Below are positions 42,891 to 51,376 of a stretch of 64,000 nt of DNA, piece by piece (position 1 is the first letter of the stretch; the number at the start of each line of letters is the position of its first letter). The notes under the pieces are model-generated. The model worked only from the letters and a program-made list of their open reading frames with translations, had not been told where the DNA came from and did no database searches. Where the stretch lies: NCBI RefSeq assembly GCF_002155685.1, contig NZ_MUYK01000010.1, forward strand, positions 29,500-93,499, written 5' to 3'. Made by a program: the position numbers and the translations under genes. The stretch is from Erythrobacter colymbi (GTDB lineage Bacteria; Pseudomonadota; Alphaproteobacteria; Sphingomonadales; Sphingomonadaceae).

Positions 42891-44903
42891 ATGGATTTCA
42901 AGGCGAGCGATAACGTGCCGGACGTGACCAATGAACTCGAAACCGGCGCGGGCGCGGGGGAAGATAAGGCAGTGACGATGAAAACGACTGATACCGGCTC
43001 CGACGCGCTGATCGCCGCCAAGGCGACCGAAGCGCTTGGGCATGCCATGGTCGAAGCGGCCAAGGATGCCGCCAAGACCGACAGCAAGAAGGTCAACGAC
43101 CGCCGTTTCACGATCGTCACCGACGCCAGCCGTGACGCGCGCCTCACCGATTTCGGCAAGGACACCCTGACCGACCGCTATCTGCTGCCCGGCGAGGTCT
43201 ATCAGGACCTCTTCGCCCGCGTGGCCGATGCCTATGCGGACGATCAGGAGCACGCCCAGCGCCTGTATGACTACATCTCGAACCTGTGGTTCATGCCCGC
43301 GACCCCCGTTCTCTCGAACGGCGGCACCAACCGCGGCCTGCCGATCTCGTGCTACCTCAACTCGGTTGAGGACAGCCTTGAAGGGATCGTCGGCACCTGG
43401 AACGAGAACGTGTGGCTCGCCTCGAAGGGCGGCGGCATCGGCACCTATTGGGGCAATGTCCGCGGCATCGGCGAACCGGTCGGCCTCAACGGCAAGACCA
43501 GCGGCATCATTCCCTTCGTGCGCGTGATGGATTCGCTGACCCTCGCGATCTCGCAGGGCTCGCTGCGCCGCGGGTCGGCCGCGTGCTATCTCGACATCAG
43601 CCACCCGGAAATCGAGGAGTTCCTCGAAATCCGCAAACCCTCGGGCGACTTCAACCGCAAGGCGCTGAACCTCCACCACGGCGTGCTCGTCACCGACGAG
43701 TTCATGCAGGCCGTGCGCGAGGGTGCCGAATTCACCCTGCGCTCGCCGCGTGACGGGTCGGAGCGCGGCAAGGTCGATGCGCGTTCGCTGTTCCAGAAGC
43801 TGGTCGAAACCCGGCTGGCGACGGGCGAGCCCTATATCGTCTTCAACGACACCGTGAACCGCATGATGCCCAAGCATCACCGCGATCTCGGCCTCAAGGT
43901 CTCGACCTCGAACCTGTGCTCGGAAATCACCCTGCCGACCGGCATCGACCACCTCGGCAATGACCGCACGGCGGTGTGCTGCCTGTCCTCGCTCAACCTT
44001 GAAACCTGGGAAGAGTGGAAGGGCGACAAGCAGTTCATCGAGGACGTGATGCGCTTTCTCGACAACGTCCTGCAGGACTATATCGACCGCGCGCCGGACG
44101 AAATGGCCCGCGCCAAGTACTCCGCCTCGCGCGAACGCAGCGTCGGCCTCGGGGTCATGGGCTTCCACTCCTATCTCCAGCAGAAGGGCGTCGCCTTCGA
44201 GAGCGCGATGGCCAAGGCGCTGAACCTCCAGATGTTCAAGCATATCCACGCCAAGGCCTCGGAAGCCTCGATGCTGCTCGCGCAGGAGCGGGGCCCTTGC
44301 CCCGACGCCGCCGACATGGGCGCGATGGAGCGCTTCAGCTGCAAGATGGCGATCGCGCCGACCGCGTCGATCTCGATCATCTGCGGCGGGACTTCCGCGT
44401 GCATCGAACCGATCCCGGCCAACATCTACACCCACAAGACTCTGTCGGGCAGCTTCATCGTCAAGAACCCCTATCTCGAGAAGCTGCTCGAGAAGAAGGC
44501 GAAGAACTCGACCAATGTCTGGAACTCGATCCTCGAGCGGGGCGGCTCCGTCCAGCACCTCGACTTCCTGACGCCGGAGGAAAAGGCGGTCTACAAGACC
44601 AGCTTCGAGATCGACCAGCGCTGGCTGCTTGAATTCGCCGCCGACCGCACGCCCTATATCGACCAGGCCCAGTCGCTGAACCTGTTCATCCCGGCCGACG
44701 TCGACAAGTGGGACCTGATGATGCTCCACTACCAGGCGTGGGAAAAGGGCATCAAGTCGCTCTATTACCTGCGCTCCAAGTCCGTCCAGCGCGCCGGCTT
44801 CGTCGGCGGGGTGGAGGCGGACAACACGCCCGAACTCGCCAAGATCGAACTCGCCGCCAGCGGCGAGCAGACCGATTACGAGGAATGTCTGAGCTGCCAG
44901 TAA
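42891..44903 (+). CDS. nrdA: Class I ribonucleotide reductase large subunit
   Basis: The 670-residue subunit makes deoxyribonucleotides. It has the ten-stranded barrel markers ATPVLSNGGTNRGLPISCYL (substrate-site Cys), SNLCSEITLP, the radical-site Cys region, APTASISIICGGTSACIEPI and the closing YYLRSK, and ends ECLSCQ, the CxxC pair that exchanges electrons with thioredoxin. The first 85 residues are a polar, variable leader and I see no ATP-cone pattern (VxKRDG), so overall activity control by dATP may be absent. An internal ATG at 42981 is an alternative start. It pairs with nrdB downstream. Confidence 0.93.
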   Translation: MDFKASDNVPDVTNELETGAGAGEDKAVTMKTTDTGSDALIAAKATEALGHAMVEAAKDAAKTDSKKVNDRRFTIVTDASRDARLTDFGKDTLTDRYLLPGEVYQDLFARVADAYADDQEHAQRLYDYISNLWFMPATPVLSNGGTNRGLPISCYLNSVEDSLEGIVGTWNENVWLASKGGGIGTYWGNVRGIGEPVGLNGKTSGIIPFVRVMDSLTLAISQGSLRRGSAACYLDISHPEIEEFLEIRKPSGDFNRKALNLHHGVLVTDEFMQAVREGAEFTLRSPRDGSERGKVDARSLFQKLVETRLATGEPYIVFNDTVNRMMPKHHRDLGLKVSTSNLCSEITLPTGIDHLGNDRTAVCCLSSLNLETWEEWKGDKQFIEDVMRFLDNVLQDYIDRAPDEMARAKYSASRERSVGLGVMGFHSYLQQKGVAFESAMAKALNLQMFKHIHAKASEASMLLAQERGPCPDAADMGAMERFSCKMAIAPTASISIICGGTSACIEPIPANIYTHKTLSGSFIVKNPYLEKLLEKKAKNSTNVWNSILERGGSVQHLDFLTPEEKAVYKTSFEIDQRWLLEFAADRTPYIDQAQSLNLFIPADVDKWDLMMLHYQAWEKGIKSLYYLRSKSVQRAGFVGGVEADNTPELAKIELAASGEQTDYEECLSCQ

Positions 44904-44979
44904 TCCGCGTCAGGGCGCGCGCCGGACATCCCGGGCGCGCCCTTCGCCGGGGGACTGCGGTCAGGGGGGAGAGACCAGC

Positions 44980-45165
44980 GTGAACATGCCATTCGCCACC
45001 GCCGTGATCGGCCTCGTCACCAGCATCTGGTTCGGCTTTCACGCCGTCCGCGAGCTGAAGCGCGACAAGGAAGGTCACAGCCGCAACGCCGCGATGATCC
45101 ACATCGCGATGGTCTCCATGCTCGCGCCCTTCTGCCTGATCGTGATCGCCACCCACTGGCCCTGA
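44980..45165 (+). CDS. Small two-helix membrane protein between nrdA and nrdB
   Basis: The 61-residue protein starts at GTG (or ATG two codons on) after AGGGGGGAGAGA. Two hydrophobic segments, about residues 5-19 (FATAVIGLVTSIWFG) and 40-58 (IHIAMVSMLAPFCLIVIA), are joined by a basic-acidic loop ELKRDKEGHSRN, giving a hairpin membrane protein. It lies between nrdA and nrdB, in the same direction with short gaps, so it is co-transcribed. No family was recognised and any part in nucleotide reduction is unknown. Confidence 0.65.
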   Translation: MNMPFATAVIGLVTSIWFGFHAVRELKRDKEGHSRNAAMIHIAMVSMLAPFCLIVIATHWP

Positions 45166-45230
45166 CCTGAATCCAAGCGCCGCTGCGCACCGTATCTGCT
45201 ATACCGAACCCATCTCAGGAGTATCCGCCC

Positions 45231-46277
45231 ATGTCGCTGCTCGAAGCCCGCAACACCTACAAGCCCTTCCAGTACCCCTGGGCCTATGACTTCTGGAAGC
45301 GCCAGCAGCAGATCCACTGGATGCCCGAGGAAGTGCCGCTGGGCGAGGATTGCCGCGACTGGGCGCAGAAGATCACCGATCACGAGCGCAACCTGCTCAC
45401 CCAGATTTTCCGCTTCTTCACGCAGGCCGATGTCGAGGTGCAGAACTGCTACCACGAAAACTACGGCCGCGTGTTCAAGCCCACGGAAGTGAAGATGATG
45501 CTCGCCGCCTTCTCCAACATGGAGACGGTGCACATCGCCGCCTATTCGCACCTGCTCGACACCATCGGCATGCCCGAGACCGAGTACTCCGCCTTCCTCG
45601 AATACGAGGAAATGAAGGACAAGCACGACTTCCTCGGCCAGTTCGGCGTCGACACCGATGAGGACATCGCACGCACCCTCGCGGCCTTCGGCGGCTTCAC
45701 CGAGGGGCTCCAGCTCTTCGCCAGCTTCGCCATGCTGATGAACTTCCCGCGCTACAACAAGATGAAAGGCATGGGCCAGATCGTCAGCTGGTCGGTCCGC
45801 GACGAGAGCCTCCACTGCGAGGGCATCATCAAGCTGTTCCACACCTTCTGCGAGGAACGCCAGTGCCTCACCAAGGCGGTGAAGGAAGACCTGATCGACA
45901 TCTGCCAGAAGACCGTCCGTCTGGAAGACGCCTTCATCGACCTCGCCTTCGAGATGGGCCCGGTCAACGGCATGAGCGCCAAGGAGATCAAGCGCTACAT
46001 CCGCTACATCGCCGACTGGCGCCTGAAGCAGCTCGGCCTGCAGGAGATCTACATGATCGAGGAGCACCCCCTCCCCTGGCTCGCCCCGCTCCTGAACGGC
46101 GTCGAACACGCCAACTTCTTCGAAACCCGCGCGACGGAATACTCGAAGGGCGCCACCCGCGGCGACTGGAACACCGTGTGGTCGTCGTTTGATAAGCGCC
46201 AGAAGGCGAAAGCTGTCAACGAGGACGATGGTGTGGTGGCTGAGGCCGGGCTGTTTGGGGCTGAGGCTGCGGAGTGA
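45231..46277 (+). CDS. nrdB: Class I ribonucleotide reductase small subunit
   Basis: The 348-residue subunit houses the diiron-tyrosyl radical. Metal ligands are in the ADVEVQNCYHENY, ETVHIAAYSHLL and ESLHCEGIIKLFH segments; the Tyr in AAYSHLL corresponds to the radical Tyr of E. coli NrdB, so this is not the Phe-type class Ic. There is no N-terminal ATP-cone. The C-terminal tail ends after an acidic GAEAAE; it should dock into NrdA. It sits 65 bases downstream of the small membrane-protein gene and is followed by a strong hairpin. Confidence 0.94.
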   Translation: MSLLEARNTYKPFQYPWAYDFWKRQQQIHWMPEEVPLGEDCRDWAQKITDHERNLLTQIFRFFTQADVEVQNCYHENYGRVFKPTEVKMMLAAFSNMETVHIAAYSHLLDTIGMPETEYSAFLEYEEMKDKHDFLGQFGVDTDEDIARTLAAFGGFTEGLQLFASFAMLMNFPRYNKMKGMGQIVSWSVRDESLHCEGIIKLFHTFCEERQCLTKAVKEDLIDICQKTVRLEDAFIDLAFEMGPVNGMSAKEIKRYIRYIADWRLKQLGLQEIYMIEEHPLPWLAPLLNGVEHANFFETRATEYSKGATRGDWNTVWSSFDKRQKAKAVNEDDGVVAEAGLFGAEAAE

Positions 46278-46283
46278 TCTTGA

Positions 46284-46310
46284 CGAGTGGCTCCATTCCG
46301 GAGCCACTCG
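46284..46310 (+). terminator. Hairpin after nrdB
   Basis: cgagtggctcc (46284-46294) and ggagccactcg (46300-46310) pair as an 11-bp perfect stem with a five-base loop, seven bases after the nrdB stop. No long T-run follows, but the position fits transcript termination or protection. It separates nrdB from the restriction-modification pair. Confidence 0.65.
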
Positions 46311-46362
46311 CTTGACTGGAACGAATTAAGAACATAGCGGTACGCAAAAGAGGAGTATCGCC

Positions 46363-47319
46363 ATGCAATCAATCGAATTCTGCGCGGGTGCTGGCGGACA
46401 GGCGCTCGGTCTCGAGCAGGCAGGTTTCGATCATGCAGCGCTGGTCGAGATCGAAGCGGATTTCTGCAAGACCTTGCGCCTCAACCGTCCTCAATGGGAT
46501 GTGCGGTGCGCGGACATGAATGCGTTCGACGGCCGCTCGTTCGCTGGCGTCGATCTGATGGCTGGCGGACTACCTTGCCCCCCGTTTTCGGTGGCTGGCA
46601 AGCAACTTGGCGATCTGGACGAACGCAACCTCTTCCCGGCTGCAATCCGTCTGATCGACGAGATCAAGCCCAAGGCGGTGATGATCGAGAACGTGCGCGG
46701 GTTCCTCTCGCCTGTCTTCGAGGAGTATCGTCTGCATTTGAAGGCGGAGTTCAAGAAACTCGGTTATGTGGTCGATTGGCGCTTGCTCAACGCGAGTGAT
46801 TTCGGTGTGCCGCAATTGCGGCCTCGCGTCGTGATTGTGGCCCTCAAGCAAGAGTTCACGGACGGGTTCGAATGGCCTGAGGTGCTGCCGCAAAACCCGC
46901 CAACTGTAGGCGAGGTGCTCAAGGACATGATGGCTGCGAACGGTTGGCTCGGCGCGGCGCGCTGGGCCAAGGAAGCGAACGACATTGCACCTACCATTGT
47001 CGGTGGATCGAAGAAGCATGGCGGCCCAGACCTCGGTCCTACCCGCGCACGTAAGGCATGGGCTGCGCTTGGCGTGGAAGGCCGAACGGTCGCCGAGAAG
47101 GCTCCGGAAAGTGATTTTGTCGGGATGCCGCGTCTGACCGTTGCGATGGTGGCTCGCTTGCAGGGTTTCCCGGCGGACTGGCATTTCTTTGGCCGCAAGA
47201 CGACCGCGTATCGGCAGGTCGGCAACGCCTTCCCCCCGCCGGTGGCGTGCGCGGTGGCGAGCAAAATCAAGGAAGCACTAGTTGTTAACGTTCATCCTAT
47301 CGTCCGGGCGGTAGCTTGA
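46363..47319 (+). CDS. C5-cytosine DNA methyltransferase of a type II system
   Basis: The 318-residue enzyme has the ordered motifs of C5 methyltransferases: motif I FCAGAGGQALGLEQAGF, motif IV GGLPCPPFSVAGKQ with catalytic Cys 72, motif VI MIENVRGF, motif VIII LRPRVVIVAL, motif IX RLTVAMVARLQGFP and motif X YRQVGNAFPPPVA. The variable recognition region lies at about 170-260. The following gene, a NaeI-like endonuclease, overlaps by four bases, so the expected site is the NaeI one, GCCGGC. AAGAGGAG ahead of the ATG is a strong ribosome-binding site. GC is lower than in nrdAB. Confidence 0.92.
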   Translation: MQSIEFCAGAGGQALGLEQAGFDHAALVEIEADFCKTLRLNRPQWDVRCADMNAFDGRSFAGVDLMAGGLPCPPFSVAGKQLGDLDERNLFPAAIRLIDEIKPKAVMIENVRGFLSPVFEEYRLHLKAEFKKLGYVVDWRLLNASDFGVPQLRPRVVIVALKQEFTDGFEWPEVLPQNPPTVGEVLKDMMAANGWLGAARWAKEANDIAPTIVGGSKKHGGPDLGPTRARKAWAALGVEGRTVAEKAPESDFVGMPRLTVAMVARLQGFPADWHFFGRKTTAYRQVGNAFPPPVACAVASKIKEALVVNVHPIVRAVA

Positions 47320-48221
47320 ATCTGTTTGGCGGCGACGGTTACCAGCCACTCCACCATGATCATCCCGATCATGATGATCTCGCTCGCCTCGAGGCTGATC
47401 TGCTTAAGGCTGTTGGCGGACGTGATAGATTTGTCGAAAAACTCCGATCTTTTTTCCGCTCGGCAATTGACGAGGTAATCGATACGGCGCGGACTGGGCG
47501 CTACTTCCTCTGTGAAATTGAAAAGACAGAGAAAACGTATCTCGGAACCAAATTCGAGATTTTACTAAGAGATTGGCTGGATGTTCCTAAGGGAGTGGTG
47601 CTCGATCTTCTGATCGGTGGTCAGGAGGTCGATGTAAAGTCAACTACGATGGGTGGGTCAGGATGGATGATCCCGCCCGAAGCCATAGATCGCCTCTGCA
47701 TTTTGCTGCGAGTGAATGAAGATGATTCGACCTGCGCGGTTGGTCTGGTGCGAGCCCGAGCCGCCTATCTTCGGGGTGGGCAAAATCGTGATGCCAAAAC
47801 CTCGTTTTCAGCTGCTGGAAGGAGCCACATTTGGTGGATGGTGCAAGACTTCCAGTACACTCCAAATTTTTGGTCCCTAGTTGGTTCAGATACTAGAGAC
47901 CACATAATGGCTCCCCGCGGAGGGACTGACCGGCTCGCACGTTTATTCCAAACTTGTCTTGAGGTACCCGTCTCTCGCGTGGTGATAGCCAGCGTCGCAG
48001 CGCAAGATGATTTCATGAAACGGCTTAGGAAGAACGGGGGGGCGCGTGATCTGCTCGAAAAGCAGGGGATCGCTCTGCTCTATTCTGAGAACGACCGAGA
48101 TCTCATGAAGAGCCTTGGTTTGAAGTTCGGGTCTCGGGAATTCATATCTTTCCGACCAAAAAATCCCCAACAGCTAGAAGCATTGAGGAACGCCGGTAAG
48201 CTCCCATCCGACGGAGTATAA
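47316..48221 (+). CDS. NaeI-family type II restriction endonuclease
   Basis: The 301-residue protein starts at TTG overlapping the methyltransferase stop (TTGA). It carries the NaeI pattern GRYFLCEIEKTEKTYLGTKF. Glu 81, Asp 97, Asp 106 and Lys 108 reproduce exactly the spacing of the NaeI catalytic residues Glu 70, Asp 86, Asp 95 and Lys 97. NaeI is a type IIE enzyme that needs a second site as an effector and cuts GCCGGC; a CAP-like second domain fits the C-terminal half here. GC content is well below that of the chromosome, especially after residue 120. Paired with the methyltransferase it forms a complete system. Confidence 0.88.
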   Translation: MNLFGGDGYQPLHHDHPDHDDLARLEADLLKAVGGRDRFVEKLRSFFRSAIDEVIDTARTGRYFLCEIEKTEKTYLGTKFEILLRDWLDVPKGVVLDLLIGGQEVDVKSTTMGGSGWMIPPEAIDRLCILLRVNEDDSTCAVGLVRARAAYLRGGQNRDAKTSFSAAGRSHIWWMVQDFQYTPNFWSLVGSDTRDHIMAPRGGTDRLARLFQTCLEVPVSRVVIASVAAQDDFMKRLRKNGGARDLLEKQGIALLYSENDRDLMKSLGLKFGSREFISFRPKNPQQLEALRNAGKLPSDGV

Positions 48222-48260
48222 GCAACCCTTCCGCAACCCCTCTCGCGCTATCCCGCGCCG

Positions 48261-48635
48261 ATGGAGAACCTCGCCGCCCTCGCGTCCCCGCAGAATATCG
48301 CTGCGGCCAAGGCGCTGCTGACGCCGGCCAATCTTGCGACGGCGCTGATTGCGGTGAACTTCCTCGCCTTCGCGGCCTTCGGCATCGACAAGGCGCGGGC
48401 CGAGGCGGGGGCGTGGCGGATTTCGGAGGGGACGCTGCTCAGGCTCGCCTTCTTCGGGGGCACGCCGGGGGCCTATGCGGGGCGCGCGCTGTTCCGGCAC
48501 AAGACGAGGAAGCAGCCCTTCAGCGGCAATCTCCACATGATCGCGGCGCTCCAGATCATCGCGCTCGCCGCGCTGGCGGTGTGGTTCAAGGGCCTGCCCG
48601 CCGGCGTGGAGCGCTGGATCGCGGCGCTTTCCTAA
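48261..48635 (+). CDS. DUF1294 membrane protein
   Basis: The 124-residue protein has two or three hydrophobic segments, at about 29-43 (ALIAVNFLAFAAFG) and 93-113, and the DUF1294 core FGIDKARAEAGAWRISEGTLL, FFGGTPGAYAGRALFRHKTRKQPF. The FxxDKxxA and RHKTxKxxF blocks identify the family, which is often a C-terminal partner of a cold-shock domain; here the cold-shock part is absent. Function unknown. It returns to high-GC composition right after the restriction-modification pair. Confidence 0.85.
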   Translation: MENLAALASPQNIAAAKALLTPANLATALIAVNFLAFAAFGIDKARAEAGAWRISEGTLLRLAFFGGTPGAYAGRALFRHKTRKQPFSGNLHMIAALQIIALAALAVWFKGLPAGVERWIAALS

Positions 48636-48770
48636 AGGGGGGCGCCTGCGCTATGAGGGCCGGACGAAGCGGTTGAAAAGCGGCGGATTTTGCCCCGCGC
48701 GCCGCGTGAAACACCCGAAATCGAGCGATTTCAGCCACATGGCCGCGAGGACCGTGCTATCCAGCCTGCG

Positions 48771-48834
48771 CCAGACCCCTGCCAGACCCCTGCCAGACCC
48801 CCTCCAGACCCCCTCTAGACCCTCTCAGACCCCG
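48771..48834. repeat. 11-bp tandem repeat
   Basis: About six units follow the pattern ccagacccctg, the first two identical and the later ones changed to ccagaccccct, ctagaccct and ctcagaccccg. The array ends over the last codons and stop of the minus-strand thermonuclease-like gene, so unit-number changes could alter that protein's end. Confidence 0.8.
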
Positions 48835-49304
48835 CACCAGCGCGCTCTCGGCCCGCCCCAGCGCGCGGCGAGGCCCTCACGCACCAGCACCTCGCCCAGG
48901 CTCTTGCCGCCGCGGGTGACGATCCTGAGCTCGCGGCCATAGCGGTCACGGGTGCGGCCGCCGGGCGGCGCGGCAAGGCCGAAGCGCCCGGCGTTGAGAA
49001 GCTCGCGCATCCGTTCGGTCGCCCGCCTGCCGAGGGCGCGCTCCTCGGGGCAGCGGGGCTGCGAGACCTCGGGCGTGTCGATATCGGCGACGCGGATCTT
49101 GGTGCCCGCGAACCAGAAGGTGTCGCCGTCGACCACGCAGGTGACGCGCACCGGCCCGCGGCAGAGGGGGAAGCGCGCGCTGTGCGGCTCGCCCCCGCCC
49201 TGCGCCTCGCCCGTCCCCGGCGCAAGCGTCAGCGCTCCTGCGGCGGCAAGCGGAACGAGTGCCAGCGCCAGCCAGCGGCGGCGGAAGGGCTGCGGCAGTG
49301 TCAT
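48825..49304 (-). CDS. Thermonuclease-like (SNase domain) secreted protein
   Basis: The 159-residue protein has a signal peptide (FRRRWLALALVPLAAAGAL, cut near GEAQ) and a staphylococcal-nuclease domain: VVDGDTFWFAGTKIRVADIDTPE, then ALGRRATERMRELL and GGRTRDRYGRELRIVTRGGKSLGEVLVREGLA. The Asp and Arg residues of DGDTFW, RVADIDTPE and RDRYGRELR match the calcium and phosphate-binding set, so it may be active. It is a small exported nuclease common in sphingomonads. Its stop lies in the tandem repeat. Confidence 0.85.
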   Translation of the reverse strand: MTLPQPFRRRWLALALVPLAAAGALTLAPGTGEAQGGGEPHSARFPLCRGPVRVTCVVDGDTFWFAGTKIRVADIDTPEVSQPRCPEERALGRRATERMRELLNAGRFGLAAPPGGRTRDRYGRELRIVTRGGKSLGEVLVREGLAARWGGPRARWCGV

Positions 49305-49426
49305 GTGAATATCCCGCCGCCACCATACCGCGCGCGCCGGCGGGTTCCAGCGCTTTTGACCCCGGTCAAATACCAAGGCCCGGGGAGGATCTAGGCAGGG
49401 GGCATCCAACCCATGGGAGAACCCGA

Positions 49427-49678
49427 ATGTCCGCACACACCCCGCACGAACTCGCCGCAGAATTTCCCGAAGATGCCGCCGCGCTCTACCGCCTGCGGCA
49501 GGAGAATGCGCATTTCGCGCGGCTGGCAGAGCGGCATCACCAGGTGAACCGCGCGATCCACCGCATCGCCTGCGAGACCGAGGCGGCGAGCGACGAACGG
49601 CTCGAAGCGCTCAAGAAGGAGCGGCTGCACCTGCTCGACGAGATTGCGGAGATGCTGGAGAATATGCCCGCGTATTGA
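49427..49678 (+). CDS. YdcH/DUF465-family small protein
   Basis: The 83-residue protein is a helical hairpin of the DUF465 (YdcH) family: ELAAEFPEDAAALYRLRQENAHFARLAERHHQVNRAIHRIA, then LEALKKERLHLLDEI near the end. The HELxxxFP, NxHFxxLxxxYxxxNxxI and LKKxRLxLKDxI pattern is the family signature. These small cytoplasmic proteins have no settled function. The ATG at 49427 follows a weak GGGAGAA region. It lies divergent from the thermonuclease gene. Confidence 0.85.
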   Translation: MSAHTPHELAAEFPEDAAALYRLRQENAHFARLAERHHQVNRAIHRIACETEAASDERLEALKKERLHLLDEIAEMLENMPAY

Positions 49679-49738
49679 GGGGCTTATGCGGGCGGGGCAC
49701 GAGGCGATGCTCCGCCCGCGACCCGCGCCTGCCGGACG

Positions 49739-49909
49739 TCAGCCGGTAACGTCGCCCCGCGGGGTGGCGCGGCGGTCGGTGCCCGAACGGCGCTCGCCCT
49801 TGCGGCGGTCCTCGCCCTCGAACGGAAGCTGCGCCTTGCGCCGGTCGCCCTGGCGACGTCCTCCGCCTTCGGGATCGACCCCCGGTGTCGTGCTGTCCTG
49901 TTCGGCCAT
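49739..49909 (-). CDS. Small basic protein with repeated DRR motifs
   Basis: The 56-residue frame starts at an ATG after GAGAGGTAAAC and reads MAEQDSTTPGVDPEGGGRRQ, then three DRR-type blocks (GDRRK, GEDRRKGERRSG, GTDRRA). It is highly basic, glycine-rich and probably unstructured, perhaps binding nucleic acid or membranes. The start and ribosome-binding site are good, and the composition is not that of a shadow frame. No family name is known. Confidence 0.5.
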   Translation of the reverse strand: MAEQDSTTPGVDPEGGGRRQGDRRKAQLPFEGEDRRKGERRSGTDRRATPRGDVTG

Positions 49910-50058
49910 GTTTACCTCTCTCGCGGCGCTCGATACCATCAAGCACCGGGAATGCCTAATTCCGGCTTAACGCGCAGCGGCAAGGCTTGGCCCCGCGCCC
50001 GCAAGCGGCTAGGGCGCACGGCCACAGCGCGAGGTGCGCGCACGGGAACTGATGCACG

Positions 50059-50982
50059 GTGACTGACAAGCCATTCCACGCGGCCCCTCGCTCGGGTGCC
50101 GAAACGCCCGACCTCGCCAAGGCCGAGGTGCTGATCGAGGCGCTGCCCTATTTCCAGCGCTACGCCGGACGCACCTTCGTGGTGAAATACGGCGGCCACG
50201 CGATGGGCGACCCCGAGGCGGCGCGCGATTTCGCCGAGGATATCGTGCTGCTGAAGGCGGTCGGCATCAACCCGGTGGTGGTCCACGGCGGCGGCCCGCA
50301 GATCGGCCAGATGCTCAAGCGGCTGGGGGTGGAGAGCACCTTCGTCGACGGCCTCAGGGTCACCGACGAGGCTACCGCCAAGGTCGCCGAGATGGTGCTC
50401 TCGGGCGCGATCAACAAGGAACTGGTCGGCTGGATCGCGGCCGCGGGCGGCAAGGCGATCGGCATTTCGGGCAAGGACGGCGGGCTGGTGCAGGCGCGCA
50501 AGGTCAGCCGCACGACCCGCGATCCCGACAGCAATATCGAGCAGGCGGTCGACCTCGGCTTCGTGGGCGAGCCAGCGGCGGTCGATACCACGGTGATCGA
50601 CACGATGGTCGCCGCGGGCATGATCCCGGTGATCGCCCCCATCGCGCCGGGCGAGGACGGGGCGACCTACAACATCAACGCCGACACCATGGCGGGCGCG
50701 ATCGCGGCGGCGCTGGGCGCGGCGCGGCTGTTCCTGCTGACAGACGTGCAGGGCGTGCTCGACGGGGAGGGCAAGCTCCTGACCGATCTCACCCCCGCTG
50801 ACATCGCCAGGCTGCGCGACGAGGGCGTGATCCGCGGCGGGATGGTGCCCAAGCTCGAGACCTGCGTCACCGCGGTGCAATCGGGCTGCGAGGCGGCGGT
50901 GGTGCTCGATGGCCGGGTTGGTCACGCGATGTTGCTCGAATTCTTCACCGCGCGCGGCGCGGGCACGCTGGTGCGGGCCTGA
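50059..50982 (+). CDS. argB: Acetylglutamate kinase
   Basis: The 307-residue enzyme phosphorylates N-acetylglutamate in arginine synthesis. It starts at GTG and holds the amino-acid-kinase pattern: [75 protein letters not shown] and [19 protein letters not shown]. Length and the N-terminal helix before residue 30 resemble arginine-sensitive hexameric forms, so feedback inhibition by arginine is likely. It stands alone, followed by yggT. Confidence 0.95.
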   Translation: MTDKPFHAAPRSGAETPDLAKAEVLIEALPYFQRYAGRTFVVKYGGHAMGDPEAARDFAEDIVLLKAVGINPVVVHGGGPQIGQMLKRLGVESTFVDGLRVTDEATAKVAEMVLSGAINKELVGWIAAAGGKAIGISGKDGGLVQARKVSRTTRDPDSNIEQAVDLGFVGEPAAVDTTVIDTMVAAGMIPVIAPIAPGEDGATYNINADTMAGAIAAALGAARLFLLTDVQGVLDGEGKLLTDLTPADIARLRDEGVIRGGMVPKLETCVTAVQSGCEAAVVLDGRVGHAMLLEFFTARGAGTLVRA

Positions 50983-51094
50983 GCGCACACGCCTCGGGAA
51001 CTGAGATATGGCGCGAGGCGTATTAACAGGCTAATACGCTTCCAAGGGACCCCACAGGGCCGCGCAAGCCCCCATTGAACGGAAACGGACTGCA

Positions 51095-51376
51095 ATGACC
51101 GGAGCACTGCTAGAAATTCTCGGCATGGTGATCAGCACCGCCAACATGCTGCTGATCATCTGGTTCATCATCGGGCTTCTCTTCGCCTTCAACGTGGTGA
51201 GCCCGAGCAACCAGTTCGTCTATGCGGTGCATGACGCGCTCTCGCGCCTGTTCGAGCCGGTGCTGCGCCCGATCCGCAGGGTGATGCCCGATACCGGCGC
51301 GATCGACTTCTCGCCGATGGTGTTCATGATGCTGCTGATCGCGGTGTCGAAGCTGATCCAGGGCGCGGCCTACTGA
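51095..51376 (+). CDS. YggT family membrane protein
   Basis: The 93-residue protein has two hydrophobic stretches, at about 16-35 ([20 protein letters not shown]) and 71-86, joined by the family core [36 protein letters not shown]. YggT proteins have been linked to osmotic tolerance and, in Gram-positives and plastids, to cell-division and membrane organisation. The stop overlaps the folD start by one base (TGATG), so the two are coupled. Confidence 0.9.
   Translation: MTGALLEILGMVISTANMLLIIWFIIGLLFAFNVVSPSNQFVYAVHDALSRLFEPVLRPIRRVMPDTGAIDFSPMVFMMLLIAVSKLIQGAAY

Noticed and set aside
42636..44729. 697-codon minus-strand open frame opposite nrdA
   Set aside because: Antisense to nrdA, whose motifs are unambiguous; the translated composition is that of a shadow frame.
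48771..48834. Possible CRISPR-like array
   Set aside because: Units of 11 bases are directly adjacent without spacers and no cas genes are present, so it is a simple tandem repeat.
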